A DNA stretch of 64,000 nt from Maribellus sediminis. Its GTDB lineage: Bacteria > Bacteroidota > Bacteroidia > Bacteroidales > Prolixibacteraceae. Of the stretch, positions 26,247 to 36,415 are shown piece by piece; position 1 is the stretch's first letter; each line of letters begins with the position of its first letter. The position numbers and the translations under genes are program-made. The notes under the pieces were generated by a model. That model was not told the DNA's origin. It made no database searches and saw only the letters and a program-made list of their open reading frames with translations. The DNA lies in NCBI RefSeq assembly GCF_011799805.1, contig NZ_WXUB01000001.1:62001-126000 (forward strand). The letters are read 5' to 3'.

Positions 26247-28646
26247 ATGAAATACCTTTTTGTTTACCTTCTTTTACTCTTTGCTGTTGGGGCCCTAAAC
26301 GCACAAAATTACACCATTAGTGGTTACATCCGGGATAAAGCTTCTGCCGAGAATTTAATTGGTGCCAATGTATACGAACCCGATCTTCAAGCGGGTACAA
26401 CCAGTAACGAATATGGTTTTTTTAGCCTTACTCTTCCCAGGGGAAAACATACAGTTGATTTTTCGTTTATCGGCTATAAGAAACAGAGCATGGTACTTGA
26501 TCTGAAGAGAGACAGTAACCTGAACATTGAGTTGGAAATGTTGGCTGAAATTGAAGAGGTTACAGTGTACGGTACCGAAGGTTCGAAAGTAGATCGTACG
26601 CAAATGAGTATGGCCGAAATTCAAACATCAACTTTGACCAAAATTCCCGTCCTACTTGGTGAACCCGATGTATTAAAAGTTATCCAGTTATTGCCTGGTG
26701 TACAATCCGGAGCCGAAGGCACAAGCGGCATTTATGTTCGTGGAGGCGGCCCCGACCAGAACCTGTTTTTACTCGATGGTGTGCCGGTTTACAATGCCAG
26801 CCACCTTTTCGGATTCTTTTCGGTTTTTAATCCATCGGCAGTAAATTCGGTGAAACTATACAAGGGTGGTTTCCCTGCTCGCTTTGGTGGCCGATTGTCG
26901 TCGGTTGTCGATATCAGGATGAAAGAAGGGAACATGAAAGAGTTTAAAGGCGAATTTTCCATCGGACTTATTTCTTCCAGGTTTTCGTTTGAAGGGCCCA
27001 TTAAAAAGGATAAAACTTCGTTTATTATATCAGGTCGAAGAACTTACATCGATTTGCTGGCGCGCCCGGTCATGAAAATTGTCAACAAGAGTACTGATGG
27101 TTACGACTATACAGGAGGCTATTATTTTTACGATTTAAATGCAAAAGTGAACCATATTTTTTCGGAAAAAAGCAGGTTGTACTTTTCATCGTACCTTGGT
27201 TTAGATAAAGCTTATGCAATTGATGAAGGATATTATGTTGACGACCATATCCGCTACAATGAAAAATTCGAAAATGGTTTAAAATGGGGGAATGTTACTA
27301 ATGCACTGCGTTGGAACTATCTTTTTTCGCCCCGGTTATTTAGTAATTTAACACTTACTCACAGCAATTATAATTTTAATGTGGGCGAAGAGTCCTATAT
27401 TTTTAACACAAAGGATAAAACGAAAACAGAAGATTTTTTCAGTTACGATTCCGGAATCAGGGACATAGCGCTTAAAATGGATTTTGATTATTCTTCTTCG
27501 AAGAGACATGCTGTTAAATTCGGGATTGAGAATATCTTTCACCGGTTCAGCCCGGGTGTAAATCATGTTAAATATGTTGATGGCGAGAACACGACACAGT
27601 CAGCCGATACAACGTACGGAAATACAGCGGTTAAGGCCAATGAATTACGCTTGTATGCCGAAGATATCTTTGAGTTATCGCCAAAAATTAAACTAAATGT
27701 CGGAGGTCATTTTTCGCTTTTTAATGTGCAAGGCAAAGCCTATACCTCTTTCGAACCACGTGCTTCGTTGCGTTTTTTAGGATCGGAAAAATGGTCGTTA
27801 AAAGCCTCGTACGCCAAAATGAGCCAGTACGTACATTTATTAACCACATCTACTATTAGTTTACCTACCGATTTATGGCTTCCGGCTACAAAAAATGTAA
27901 AACCACAAATTGCTCATCAATGGGCGCTGGGCGGTGTTTATAAGCTCCCAAAAGGTTTCGATTTGTCGGTAGAATTCTTCTATAAAACTATGGATAACCT
28001 TATCGAATACAGCGAAGGTGCTTCGTTTACCGGAATTGGAAACAGTTGGGAAAACAAGATCGAAACAGGGAAAGGATGGTCCTACGGAATGGAGGTGCTG
28101 TTTGAAAAAAATATTGGAAAAACTACCGGATGGCTTGGCTATACTTTATCGAAATCCGACAGGCAGTTCGAGAACCTTAATTTTGGCGAGGTCTTCCCGG
28201 CGAAATACGACCGAAGGCATGATATTAGTCTGGCGCTTACTCATAAGTTTAACGATCACATAGATATTGGAGCCTCGTGGGTATTTGGCAGTGGTAATGC
28301 AACAACTCTGGCACTTCAGGAATATTCGACGGCGTCCGGATCGTATAATTACTGGAATCCGTCGATAGAGTATTATGGAGGAAGAAACAATTACCGGATG
28401 CCTGCTTACCATCGGCTCGATGTTGCGGTAAATTTCCATAAACAAAAAAAGCATGGTATGCGAACCTGGTCGTTTGGCCTGTATAATGCATACAGCCGTC
28501 AAAATCCATTTTATCTTGACTGGGGATACGACACGCAACATGGTTATAACGAAGACGGCTGGTACTACGAAAACTCAAAAGGTGTGTTAAAACAAGTGAG
28601 TTTGTTTCCTTTAATCCCATCAATCTCATACACCTACAAATTCTAA
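26247..28646 (+). CDS. TonB-dependent receptor with carboxypeptidase-regulatory-like N-domain
   Basis: The protein has 799 residues, with a signal peptide ending near ALNAQ. A CarboxypepD_reg-like beta domain (about 22-105, ending DLKRDSNLNIELEM) precedes a plug domain (about 125-230, with GVQSGAEGTSGIYVRGGGPD) and a 22-strand barrel that ends in Phe (ISYTYKF). It imports an unknown substrate with TonB energy. It has no SusD partner; a DUF4249 lipoprotein gene follows after five bases, a combination known from Bacteroidota and distinct from SusC/SusD. The substrate cannot be inferred. Confidence 0.93.
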   Translation: MKYLFVYLLLLFAVGALNAQNYTISGYIRDKASAENLIGANVYEPDLQAGTTSNEYGFFSLTLPRGKHTVDFSFIGYKKQSMVLDLKRDSNLNIELEMLAEIEEVTVYGTEGSKVDRTQMSMAEIQTSTLTKIPVLLGEPDVLKVIQLLPGVQSGAEGTSGIYVRGGGPDQNLFLLDGVPVYNASHLFGFFSVFNPSAVNSVKLYKGGFPARFGGRLSSVVDIRMKEGNMKEFKGEFSIGLISSRFSFEGPIKKDKTSFIISGRRTYIDLLARPVMKIVNKSTDGYDYTGGYYFYDLNAKVNHIFSEKSRLYFSSYLGLDKAYAIDEGYYVDDHIRYNEKFENGLKWGNVTNALRWNYLFSPRLFSNLTLTHSNYNFNVGEESYIFNTKDKTKTEDFFSYDSGIRDIALKMDFDYSSSKRHAVKFGIENIFHRFSPGVNHVKYVDGENTTQSADTTYGNTAVKANELRLYAEDIFELSPKIKLNVGGHFSLFNVQGKAYTSFEPRASLRFLGSEKWSLKASYAKMSQYVHLLTTSTISLPTDLWLPATKNVKPQIAHQWALGGVYKLPKGFDLSVEFFYKTMDNLIEYSEGASFTGIGNSWENKIETGKGWSYGMEVLFEKNIGKTTGWLGYTLSKSDRQFENLNFGEVFPAKYDRRHDISLALTHKFNDHIDIGASWVFGSGNATTLALQEYSTASGSYNYWNPSIEYYGGRNNYRMPAYHRLDVAVNFHKQKKHGMRTWSFGLYNAYSRQNPFYLDWGYDTQHGYNEDGWYYENSKGVLKQVSLFPLIPSISYTYKF

Positions 28647-28651
28647 TAAAT

Positions 28652-29770
28652 ATGAAACGCATTGTGTTATTTATTTTGTCACTAGTCTTTTTAACGGTAT
28701 TAATTTCGTGCGAGAAAACCATTGAGTTTAAATCGGGCGATATTCAACCCAAAATTGTGGTTAATGCATTTTTTTATGCCGGAAACAAGTACAATTATAT
28801 CCGGATTGAAAAGAGCAAAAGTATTCTTGAAGAAAATTTGTACTATGAGGCGCTGCCAAATGCAAGAGTGAAACTTTATGAAGATGGGGAATTTGTGACT
28901 GAGATGCAGTTTGTCAGCCAGATGGATACCTTTACCCAATTGTTAGAGTATGGGGTTGTAAATACTTTTCCATACGAAAACGGATATTATCTCGATTCAA
29001 CAACAATTATTAAATCGGGTTCTACTTATCGCCTCGAAGTGGAAAGCGAAGGATTTGATCTGGTTTCATGTGAAACAACAGTACCTTATCCGCCTCAGCT
29101 TAATAGTATAGATTTGGAATACGAAAACCTAGGCCGTAATAGTGGTTTTTACATGCCTGTTAAAATTAACTGCCGTTTAAATTTTTACGAACCAAAAGAA
29201 AGTAGAAATTATTATCAGCTATTTAATGACGGGATGCAGGGGATTGACATCGAAAATTTAAATACATATTCCTATTATACTGGTGAAATCAACACCGAAT
29301 CGACAGGTTCTGATACTATCGCACAAGTTTATCGCGTATTTTGGTACATGGACACAAAAGATCCGGTGTTGTCTGGTTCGAGTGATGTGGATATTTTTAA
29401 CGATGTTGCTTATGTAGACAATCTGTTTAGCGATGAATTGATAAGTACAGAGAATTATACACTCACTTATGCTGTGTATGCCGATCAGGCGATTAAAGAA
29501 TCAATAGGTGAGTATATTCGCGTTGATGCAAGTGTGAAAAGTATCTCGGAAGAAGAATACTATTACCGGAAATCGTTACAAGAACAGCTAAATGTACAGG
29601 ATAATCCATTTGCAGAACCGGTTCCGGTATTTTCCAATATTAATGGTGGATTGGGAATATTTGGTTCTTCGGCCTCCAGTACGATTTCATCCGTTGTTGG
29701 TGAATATCCAACGGACGGTAAAATTTATATTGATAGCGACGAATATTATACGGGAGGATATTCTTATTAA
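28652..29770 (+). CDS. DUF4249 domain lipoprotein
   Basis: This 372-residue protein has a lipoprotein signal ending in LISC (lipidated Cys20). The body fits DUF4249: an N-terminal PKIVVNAFFYAG beta segment, LPNARVKLYEDGEF, YRLEVESEGFD, and a C-terminal GGLGIFGSSAS motif. DUF4249 lipoproteins are usually encoded next to TonB receptors and are thought to sit at the cell surface with them. It is cotranscribed with the receptor gene. Confidence 0.88.
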   Translation: MKRIVLFILSLVFLTVLISCEKTIEFKSGDIQPKIVVNAFFYAGNKYNYIRIEKSKSILEENLYYEALPNARVKLYEDGEFVTEMQFVSQMDTFTQLLEYGVVNTFPYENGYYLDSTTIIKSGSTYRLEVESEGFDLVSCETTVPYPPQLNSIDLEYENLGRNSGFYMPVKINCRLNFYEPKESRNYYQLFNDGMQGIDIENLNTYSYYTGEINTESTGSDTIAQVYRVFWYMDTKDPVLSGSSDVDIFNDVAYVDNLFSDELISTENYTLTYAVYADQAIKESIGEYIRVDASVKSISEEEYYYRKSLQEQLNVQDNPFAEPVPVFSNINGGLGIFGSSASSTISSVVGEYPTDGKIYIDSDEYYTGGYSY

Positions 29771-29802
29771 GTGTAGTGATAAAAAGTAGCTGGTATTCCG
29801 GT

Positions 29803-29844
29803 CGAAAAAAATACCTTGAACACTTTCAAAGCATTCAAGGTATT
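29803..29844 (-). terminator. Terminator of the ATP synthase operon
   Basis: AATACCTTGAA (29810-29820) pairs with TTCAAGGTATT (29834-29844). Read on the minus strand, the hairpin runs into a T tract (complement of A at 29804-29810) just after the atpG stop. Confidence 0.85.
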
Positions 29845-29875
29845 ATATAATACAACCGTATATTTTGGTTAAAAT

Positions 29876-30754
29876 TTATCCTTTTAAAGCCTCGGCACCA
29901 CCAACAATTTCAAGAATTTCGCCGGTAATGGCTGCCTGACGTGCTTTGTTGTATTGCAGCGTAAGGTCGCCTATTAAAGTTGTGGCGTTATCGGTTGCCT
30001 GGTGCATGGCCGTCATTCGGGCGCCGTGTTCGGCAGCATGCGAATCGAGCAATGCTTTGTAAAACTGAATTTTTAACGAACGCGGAATCAACTCTTTGAT
30101 AATGTATTCTTTCGATGGTTCGTAGATGAAATCGTAATTGGCTGCATTATCATCCTGTTCTTCCATTTCAACAGGTAAGAACTGTTCGGCTGTTTGTTCC
30201 TGCATTGCTGCATTTTTAAACTGGTTGTACACCAGTTCAATCCGGTCGTATTCTTTAGCTTCGAAAGCTTTCATTGCTCCTTCGGCTATTTTTGCCACAT
30301 TGTCGAAAGTCAGTTCATCGAAAAGCGAATTCTCGTTTGCAACTACTTTGAAGCCCCTGTGTTTTAGGTAGCGTTCGCCTTGTTTTCCGATACACAGAAA
30401 ATCAAGTTTATCCAGGCGAAGTTGTTGTTCGTATTTCGATGTAACCAATTCAATGGCTTTTTTTGATATGTTGGTGTTAAAACCACCACACAATCCACGG
30501 TTCGATGTTACCAGGATAACCAGCACTTTTTCAGGTGCACGATCCTGTGTATAAACCGAATCTTCTACGTTTTCGAGACTGGCACTTAACGAAAGCAGGA
30601 TTTCATGCAATTTTTCGGCGTAAGGCCTGATCTGTAAAATGGCATCCTGTGCTTTTTTCAGTTTGGCAGCCGACACCATTTTCATGGCGCTGGTAACCTG
30701 CCGGGTGGTTTTTACCGATGCAATCCGTGTACGTATTTCTTTTAATCCAGCCAT
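29876..30754 (-). CDS. atpG: F1Fo ATP synthase subunit gamma
   Basis: The protein has 292 residues. The N-terminal MAGLKEIRTRIASVKTTRQV helix and C-terminal YNKARQAAITGEILEIVGGA helix form the rotating coiled-coil stalk, and SNRGLCGGFN marks the globular part. It is the last gene of the atp operon. Its ATG is 71 bases after the atpA stop. Confidence 0.96.
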   Translation of the reverse strand: MAGLKEIRTRIASVKTTRQVTSAMKMVSAAKLKKAQDAILQIRPYAEKLHEILLSLSASLENVEDSVYTQDRAPEKVLVILVTSNRGLCGGFNTNISKKAIELVTSKYEQQLRLDKLDFLCIGKQGERYLKHRGFKVVANENSLFDELTFDNVAKIAEGAMKAFEAKEYDRIELVYNQFKNAAMQEQTAEQFLPVEMEEQDDNAANYDFIYEPSKEYIIKELIPRSLKIQFYKALLDSHAAEHGARMTAMHQATDNATTLIGDLTLQYNKARQAAITGEILEIVGGAEALKG

Positions 30755-30825
30755 ATTTTATTGATTGAATGATTGATTTGGTGAAGGATTGAATTCCGTC
30801 CCTCAGTCCATCAACGAATCAGTCC

Positions 30826-32406
30826 TTATTTCTTGTATTTCTCAGCCGTTTCTGCAGCCACTTTTCTGATAGTGTCTTCAATTTCCGGGGTCATTTTTCC
30901 GGCTTTGATTTCATCGAGAACAGCACGGTGCGACATTTCCATGGCTTCCAGGAAATCTACTTCAAAGTCTTTAACTTTTTCCACCGGAACCTGGCGCAAT
31001 AACTCTTTTGTACCGCAGTAAATAATGGCAACCTGGTGCTCAATTTTCATTGGCGAATATTGCCCTTGCTTCAGGATTTCAACGTTTTTACGGCCTTTAT
31101 CCAAAACACGCATGGTTGCAGCATCCAGGTCGGAACCAAATTTCGAGAAGGCTTCCAGTTCGCGGAATTGCGCCTGGTCGAGTTTCAGTGTACCCGCAAT
31201 TTTCTTCATCGATTTAATCTGAGCACTACCTCCAACACGAGATACCGAAATACCCACGTTAATCGCAGGGCGGATACCTGAGTTGAACAGGTTCGACTCG
31301 AGGAAGATCTGTCCGTCGGTAATCGAAATTACGTTTGTAGGAATGTACGCGGAAACGTCACCTGCCTGCGTTTCGATAATAGGAAGCGCTGTTAATGAAC
31401 CACCACCTTTTACCTTGTCTTTCAGACAGTCGGGCAGGTCGTTCATATTTTTCGCAATTTCATCCGATTCAATCACTTTAGCTGCACGTTCAAGCAGGCG
31501 TGAGTGCAGGTAGAATACGTCACCCGGATACGCTTCACGGCCCGGAGGACGACGCAGCAAGAGCGAAACTTCACGGTACGAAACGGCTTGTTTCGAAAGG
31601 TCGTCGTAAATGATGAGTGCATCGCGGCCGGTATCGCGGAAATATTCGCCGATAGCAGCACCTGCATATGGCGCGTAAAACTGCAACGCTGCCGGATCCG
31701 CTGCTGTGGCAGCAACTATTACCGTATAATCCATCGCTCCGGCTTTTTCAAGCGTCGATGCAATGTTTGCAACAGTAGATCCTTTCTGACCAACTGCAAC
31801 ATAAATACAGTAAACCGGATTGCCTTTTTCGAATCCTTCGCGCTGGTTGATAATGGTATCGATGGCCACGGCCGTTTTACCGGTTTGGCGGTCACCAATA
31901 ATCAGCTCACGCTGTCCTTTACCGATCGGGATCATGGCGTCAATAGCTTTCAAACCTGTTTGAAGCGGCTGTTTTACCGGCTGACGATAAATTACACCCG
32001 GCGCTTTACGTTCGAGCGGCATTTCAAACAATTCACCGTCGATTGCTCCTTTACCGTCGATTGCTTCACCGATGGTGTTGATAACACGACCAAGCAGGCT
32101 TTCGCCAACTTCGATGGATGCAATGCGGCGTAAACGTTTTACGGTGTCGCCTTCTTTGATCAGTTCGGTTGGTCCCAAAAGCACAGCTCCAACATTGTCT
32201 TCTTCAAGGTTGAGCACGATACCTTTTATACCACTGTCGAATTCGATCATTTCGTTTGCCTCAACATTCGAAAGGCCGTAAATACGGGCAATACCGTCAC
32301 CAACTTGTAGCACGGTACCTACCTCTTCCAATTCGGCTACCGACTTAAATCCTTCTAATTGTTGCTTAAGAATTTCGGATACTTCAGCAGGTTTTATATT
32401 CGCCAT
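30826..32406 (-). CDS. atpA: F1Fo ATP synthase subunit alpha
   Basis: The 526-residue F1 alpha subunit has Walker A GDRQTGKT at residues 171-178, the nucleotide-binding core and a C-terminal helical domain. The motif [19 protein letters not shown] is intact. It forms the alpha3beta3 head with the beta subunit, whose gene is not in this window. It lies 18 bases after atpH. Confidence 0.97.
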   Translation of the reverse strand: MANIKPAEVSEILKQQLEGFKSVAELEEVGTVLQVGDGIARIYGLSNVEANEMIEFDSGIKGIVLNLEEDNVGAVLLGPTELIKEGDTVKRLRRIASIEVGESLLGRVINTIGEAIDGKGAIDGELFEMPLERKAPGVIYRQPVKQPLQTGLKAIDAMIPIGKGQRELIIGDRQTGKTAVAIDTIINQREGFEKGNPVYCIYVAVGQKGSTVANIASTLEKAGAMDYTVIVAATAADPAALQFYAPYAGAAIGEYFRDTGRDALIIYDDLSKQAVSYREVSLLLRRPPGREAYPGDVFYLHSRLLERAAKVIESDEIAKNMNDLPDCLKDKVKGGGSLTALPIIETQAGDVSAYIPTNVISITDGQIFLESNLFNSGIRPAINVGISVSRVGGSAQIKSMKKIAGTLKLDQAQFRELEAFSKFGSDLDAATMRVLDKGRKNVEILKQGQYSPMKIEHQVAIIYCGTKELLRQVPVEKVKDFEVDFLEAMEMSHRAVLDEIKAGKMTPEIEDTIRKVAAETAEKYKK

Positions 32407-32424
32407 GTTCTATCTTGTTTTAGC

Positions 32425-32982
32425 TTATTGAATACTTTTTAATTCGGTTTCTAACAGGTTTTGCTTGATCTTTTTCAGTTGTGTTGCCACGCTGGCATCG
32501 TACTGGTTATCGTCGAGGCGCAAAACCAGGCCTCCGATTATTTCGGGTTTAACCTGAGCAGAAAGTTCAACTTCTGCATTCAACTCTTTACCCAGCAATT
32601 CCTTTATTTTTCCCAGCGTTGAAGCGCTCACTTCAGAAGCTGTCGTCAGAATTGCAGATTTTATATTTTGGTCTTTTCGGGTGAGATCGAGAAAGTTTCT
32701 GCAAATACCCGGAATGTGAACTTCGCGTTTGTTTTGAACGATCAGCGTTAGAAAATTCAGGGTGAGTTCGTTGATCGAACCACTGAAGATCTGCTTAATC
32801 AGTGCGGCTTTTTTTGATGTTTTTACCACGGGACTTTCGAGCAACAAAATAAAATCGGCCGAAGTTTTACAAACCTCGAGCACCGTTTCGATGTCGGTTT
32901 TGAGCTTAGTGAGCTGGTTTTTTTCTTTTGCAGTCGAAAAAAATGCCTTGGCGTATCGTACAGTTATTGCGCTTTGGTCCAT
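32425..32982 (-). CDS. atpH: F1Fo ATP synthase subunit delta
   Basis: The protein has 185 residues. The N-terminal helical bundle begins ITVRYAKAFFSTAKEKN and the C-terminal motif is VKPEIIGGLVLRLDDNQYDAS, diagnostic of OSCP/delta, which ties the peripheral stalk to the F1 head. It lies six bases after atpF. Confidence 0.95.
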   Translation of the reverse strand: MDQSAITVRYAKAFFSTAKEKNQLTKLKTDIETVLEVCKTSADFILLLESPVVKTSKKAALIKQIFSGSINELTLNFLTLIVQNKREVHIPGICRNFLDLTRKDQNIKSAILTTASEVSASTLGKIKELLGKELNAEVELSAQVKPEIIGGLVLRLDDNQYDASVATQLKKIKQNLLETELKSIQ

Positions 32983-32988
32983 GTTCTG

Positions 32989-33483
32989 TTAGTTCAGCTT
33001 GATATCGTCGATTAGTCCGTCAACCATCTTTTCCTGTTCTCCCTTGCCATCCAGTTGTTTTTTGATCACTTTTTCGGCGATCATTACCGAAAGCTCGGCC
33101 ACCTGTTTTTTAATATCGTTGATGGCAGCAGTTTTTTCTGCTTCGATTTGCTGGCGTGCCTGATCGATGGTTTTTTGAGCTTCCTGGCCTGCTTTTTCTT
33201 TGGCTTCAGCAACAATTTTTTCCTTCAGCTCTTTAGCTTCTTTCAGGATCGCATCTTTTTCGAGGCGGGCTTCGGCGATGATTTTTTCGTTATCCGCTTT
33301 TAATCCGGCTACTTCTTTTTTAGCTTCTTCTGCTGAATTCAAAGCACTGGCAATCGATTCTTCACGCTCTTTCAAGGCATTCAGAATAGGTTTCCATGCG
33401 AACTTTTTCAGAATAAAAAGTACGATCCCGAAAATTATAAGCATCCAGATAATCGTACCCGGATTCGGCATTACTAATCCCAT
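32989..33483 (-). CDS. atpF: F1Fo ATP synthase subunit b
   Basis: The 164-residue peripheral-stalk subunit has one N-terminal membrane helix ([20 protein letters not shown]). A long charged coiled coil rich in Ala, Glu and Lys follows (about residues 35-150). There is only one b gene, so the stalk is a b homodimer. A strong hairpin separates it from atpE. Confidence 0.95.
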   Translation of the reverse strand: MGLVMPNPGTIIWMLIIFGIVLFILKKFAWKPILNALKEREESIASALNSAEEAKKEVAGLKADNEKIIAEARLEKDAILKEAKELKEKIVAEAKEKAGQEAQKTIDQARQQIEAEKTAAINDIKKQVAELSVMIAEKVIKKQLDGKGEQEKMVDGLIDDIKLN

Positions 33484-33509
33484 AGTTTCAAAATTTTAAG
33501 TGGCAACGG

Positions 33510-33532
33510 CATCCCGGGCAATCCCCGGGATG
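33510..33532 (-). repeat. Hairpin between atpE and atpF
   Basis: CATCCCGGG (33510-33518) and CCCGGGATG (33524-33532) form a perfect 9-bp stem with loop CAATC, extended outward by GGCA...TGCC pairing. No T run follows, so it is not a normal terminator. It lies 3' of atpE in the transcript and could stabilise that segment. Confidence 0.7.
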
Positions 33533-33549
33533 GCTGCCAAAGTTTTTTG

Positions 33550-33816
<267 letters not shown>

Positions 33817-33830
33817 TCAAATTTTAATTA

Positions 33831-34967
33831 TTAATGATGATCTGAAGTCGCCATTCCGAAATAGAGTGCCGACAACAGCGTAAAAACATATGCTTGTATA
33901 AACGATACCAACACATCGAGCAGCAGGATAAACACCGAAAACAGGATGGATATCGGGCTGGCTCCGAGTCCTACGGCAGGACCAAAGAGGGTACCAAAAA
34001 CAAAAATCAAACTGATAAAAACCATTACGATAAGGTGACCCGCCAGCATGTTGGCAAAGAGTCGGACCATAAGTACAAATGGCTTGGTAATAACTCCTGA
34101 CAATTCAACGATCGGCATTAGCGGGATCGGGAATTTCAACCACCACGGTACATCCGGATTGTAAATTTCTTTCCAGTAATGTTTGTTGCCGTTAATGCTG
34201 GTGATGAAGAACGTGAACAGTGCCAAAACCATGGTTACTGCAATATTCCCGGTAACATTGGCGCCAAATGGCGGAATGGGAATTAATCCCATAAAGTTGT
34301 TAATCAGGATAAAAAAGAAAAGTGTGAGCAGAAACGGCATGAACTTTTCGTATTTGTGTTCGCCGATCGCCGGTTTTGCTACCTCGTCGCGAATAAACAG
34401 AATGATCGGTTCAAACAGGTTCTGAACTCCTGACGGCGCTTTGCCTTTGTTCTTTACCGCAGAACGTGCAACCGTGAGTACCAGCCACAATAAAATTACC
34501 ACTGAAGCAAGAATACCTGCAATGGTTTTAGTAATTGAAATATCTATTGGTTTTCCAATTTCCTGTCCGTGTGCATCCAACTCAACTATCTTTCCTTTGA
34601 ATTCTTCGCTTTGCGAAATTTCAAATCCTTTATAGGCATCGTGTCCGTGATGGAATTTTGATGACATGAAAACATGAAATGCTTTGCCTTCATGTAACTC
34701 AGGATGTTTGCTGTAGAGAATAATTGGAAGTGGAATGCTAATGTGTTTTTCGCCAACTGAAGTGATGTGCCAGTCGTAAGAATCAGAAACGTGATCGATA
34801 ACAAATTCTCCGGCATTAAATCCTTCTTCTTCGTGGTGCTCATTGCCTGCTTCCAGTTCGGTCACATGGGTGTTTCCCTCTTCGTGACCGTGCTGTGCCT
34901 GCAACGGGCCCAAACTTAATAACGAAAGAATAAGAACTAAAAAGAATCCTTTTGTAAGCTTAAGCAT
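33831..34967 (-). CDS. atpB: F1Fo ATP synthase subunit a
   Basis: The 378-residue Fo subunit has the essential Arg302 in FVLMVRLFANMLAGH and six C-terminal membrane helices. The N-terminus carries a cleavable-looking signal (ending LQAQ) and a His/Glu-rich periplasmic region of about 120 residues (HGHEEGNTH, HHEEEG, KFHHGHDAY). This is a lineage feature of Bacteroidota a subunits. Its role is unknown; metal binding is possible. Confidence 0.95.
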   Translation of the reverse strand: MLKLTKGFFLVLILSLLSLGPLQAQHGHEEGNTHVTELEAGNEHHEEEGFNAGEFVIDHVSDSYDWHITSVGEKHISIPLPIILYSKHPELHEGKAFHVFMSSKFHHGHDAYKGFEISQSEEFKGKIVELDAHGQEIGKPIDISITKTIAGILASVVILLWLVLTVARSAVKNKGKAPSGVQNLFEPIILFIRDEVAKPAIGEHKYEKFMPFLLTLFFFILINNFMGLIPIPPFGANVTGNIAVTMVLALFTFFITSINGNKHYWKEIYNPDVPWWLKFPIPLMPIVELSGVITKPFVLMVRLFANMLAGHLIVMVFISLIFVFGTLFGPAVGLGASPISILFSVFILLLDVLVSFIQAYVFTLLSALYFGMATSDHH

Positions 34968-35080
34968 GGTTTATTTTTGATTAACGCTGTACTTTTCTGT
35001 TTATATCTACGTAACAAACCAACTAACGGAATAAATGTTCTGTGGTTAGCTACATTTTTTTATTGTTTTTGCAATGTTCA

Positions 35081-35088
35081 CAAATTTA
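35081..35088 (-). promoter_or_regulatory. Candidate -7 box upstream of atpB
   Basis: The minus strand reads TAAATTTG (exact TAnnTTTG), giving a leader of about 105 bases before atpB. No clear -33 is seen. It lies in the 240-base gap between atpB and the 124-residue membrane protein gene, so the structural atp genes may have their own promoter. Confidence 0.35.
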
Positions 35089-35207
35089 ACAGATTTTTTC
35101 AAGCGCGAATGGGAAAATCAGCTTTAAGGGGCATTATAATGATGTTTTAGAAACTGTTTTTCAACACTTACCTAACACATAAAACAGGTGCTAAGAATCA
35201 GTTTTGG

Positions 35208-35582
35208 CTATTTTTTCGATTTTGTGATTCGGGTGAGGCTGCTGACTTCAAAAAATGTAAAAATCAAATAGAGTGCCATCAGAACGATAACAAAAGCCAC
35301 TGCATTTTCACGATCAATGGCAATGTAGACAACTGCTATGATGGAATACATCATCAGCTTAATAAAAGTGGTGAGCATGTTGCTTCGGGCAAATTTTCCG
35401 ATATCCTTTTTAGCCACGTTCAGTTGGTACGCGTGAATTCCAATGGTGACGAGGTAAAAAAATGCGAGTAAAAACGGAAAAACAGGTAAATAATATTCCG
35501 GTAAGAACATTGCAAATACCAGCCAGCCGACAAGGACAATGGCAAGTGTGAGTAAAGTTAATTTGGCAATAAAACTCTTCAT
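35208..35582 (-). CDS. Four-helix membrane protein of the atp locus (AtpI-like position)
   Basis: The protein has 124 residues with four predicted membrane helices (about 6-28, 30-50, 70-88, 92-112) and a Lys-rich C-terminus. I do not recognise a domain. It lies between atpZ and atpB, where other bacteria carry atpI, so it may help assemble the c ring, but this is inferred only from position. Confidence 0.7.
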   Translation of the reverse strand: MKSFIAKLTLLTLAIVLVGWLVFAMFLPEYYLPVFPFLLAFFYLVTIGIHAYQLNVAKKDIGKFARSNMLTTFIKLMMYSIIAVVYIAIDRENAVAFVIVLMALYLIFTFFEVSSLTRITKSKK

Positions 35583-35628
35583 ATTTGATAGCTTCGAGCT
35601 GTGATTTGAGCCACGAGCTTTTTTAAAA

Positions 35629-35856
35629 TTATTTCTTTTTCAATAGACTTCGTGTTCCGTAAATTATGGCTGCGATCACGGAAAAAATGGCAAAGCCAAG
35701 CGTAAATCCTTTAAAGTCATTTTCCATCCACTGATCGATTTTATAGCCCAAAAAGGTAAATCCCCCAATGATGGCCATCATTTCGAAACCGAGGCTGGAG
35801 TAGCGAACAAAGTCGTTGTACTTATTTTTCTGATTATTTTTTTGCTTCCGGTTCAT
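35629..35856 (-). CDS. atpZ: AtpZ/AtpI-family small membrane protein
   Basis: The protein has 75 residues from the ATG at 35856 (MNRKQKNNQKN). Two membrane helices carry SSLGFEMMAIIGGFTFLGY with KIDQWME between them, the AtpZ pattern linked to magnesium or calcium handling and ATP synthase assembly. The frame extends upstream to 35946, but that part overlaps the bactofilin gene and looks spurious. With the ATG chosen it overlaps the bactofilin end by 23 bases. Confidence 0.8.
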   Translation of the reverse strand: MNRKQKNNQKNKYNDFVRYSSLGFEMMAIIGGFTFLGYKIDQWMENDFKGFTLGFAIFSVIAAIIYGTRSLLKKK

Positions 35857-36223
35857 TAACGGGTTTTGAAGCTCCCATGCTACAGGTTCCGGTGAAAACG
35901 GCACCCGGCTCAACGGCCAGTTTACCGGCAATAATATCGCCTTCAATTCGTGCCGATGATTTCATATTCAGCAATTCGTTTGCTGTAACTTTTCCTTTAA
36001 TAAAACCAGAAACTTCGATGTTGCTGGCTTGTACCTCTCCGTGAATTTTTCCGTTATTGCCCACAACAAGTTTCCCTTTTGTTGATAGGTTTCCAACCAT
36101 TTCACCATCGATGCGGATATCGCCGTTTGAAATGATGTCGCCTTTTACTTTTGTTCCGTCGCTTAAAATGTTGATGAGCTGTGATGAATCTTCACCGTTA
36201 AACCGTGTTGTTTGTTTTGCCAT
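35834..36223 (-). CDS. Bactofilin family cytoskeletal protein
   Basis: The protein has 129 residues from the ATG at 36223 (MAKQTTRFNGEDSS); an ATG at 36259 is also possible. The core is a repetitive right-handed beta helix: GTKVKGDIISNGDIRIDGEM, GNLSTKGKLVVGNNGKIHGE, then VQASNIEVSGFIKGKV. Bactofilins polymerise without nucleotide and act in cell shape and polarity. It is translationally linked to atpZ by overlap. Confidence 0.9.
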   Translation of the reverse strand: MAKQTTRFNGEDSSQLINILSDGTKVKGDIISNGDIRIDGEMVGNLSTKGKLVVGNNGKIHGEVQASNIEVSGFIKGKVTANELLNMKSSARIEGDIIAGKLAVEPGAVFTGTCSMGASKPVNEPEAKK

Positions 36224-36415
36224 GCCGTTGTAGTTAATACCAATTTTTTTGTTCCCCAATACTGTTCCTCAAAACGCGTTTGAATATACAATATTTTAGT
36301 ACGCTCCCCAAAAAATTGCAGCTTTTGAACAGTATAAATTCCAAGACATTCACACAGTTGCAAATAACTTGTAATAAAAGTTGAAAATGGAGGTGAATTT
36401 TAGTGACCGGATTGT

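Noticed and set aside
31504-32133. 209-residue open frame antisense to atpA
   Set aside because: It lies wholly inside the strongly conserved atpA gene and has no recognisable domain.
35857-35946. 30-residue N-terminal extension of AtpZ
   Set aside because: It overlaps the bactofilin coding sequence in another frame and lacks family similarity.
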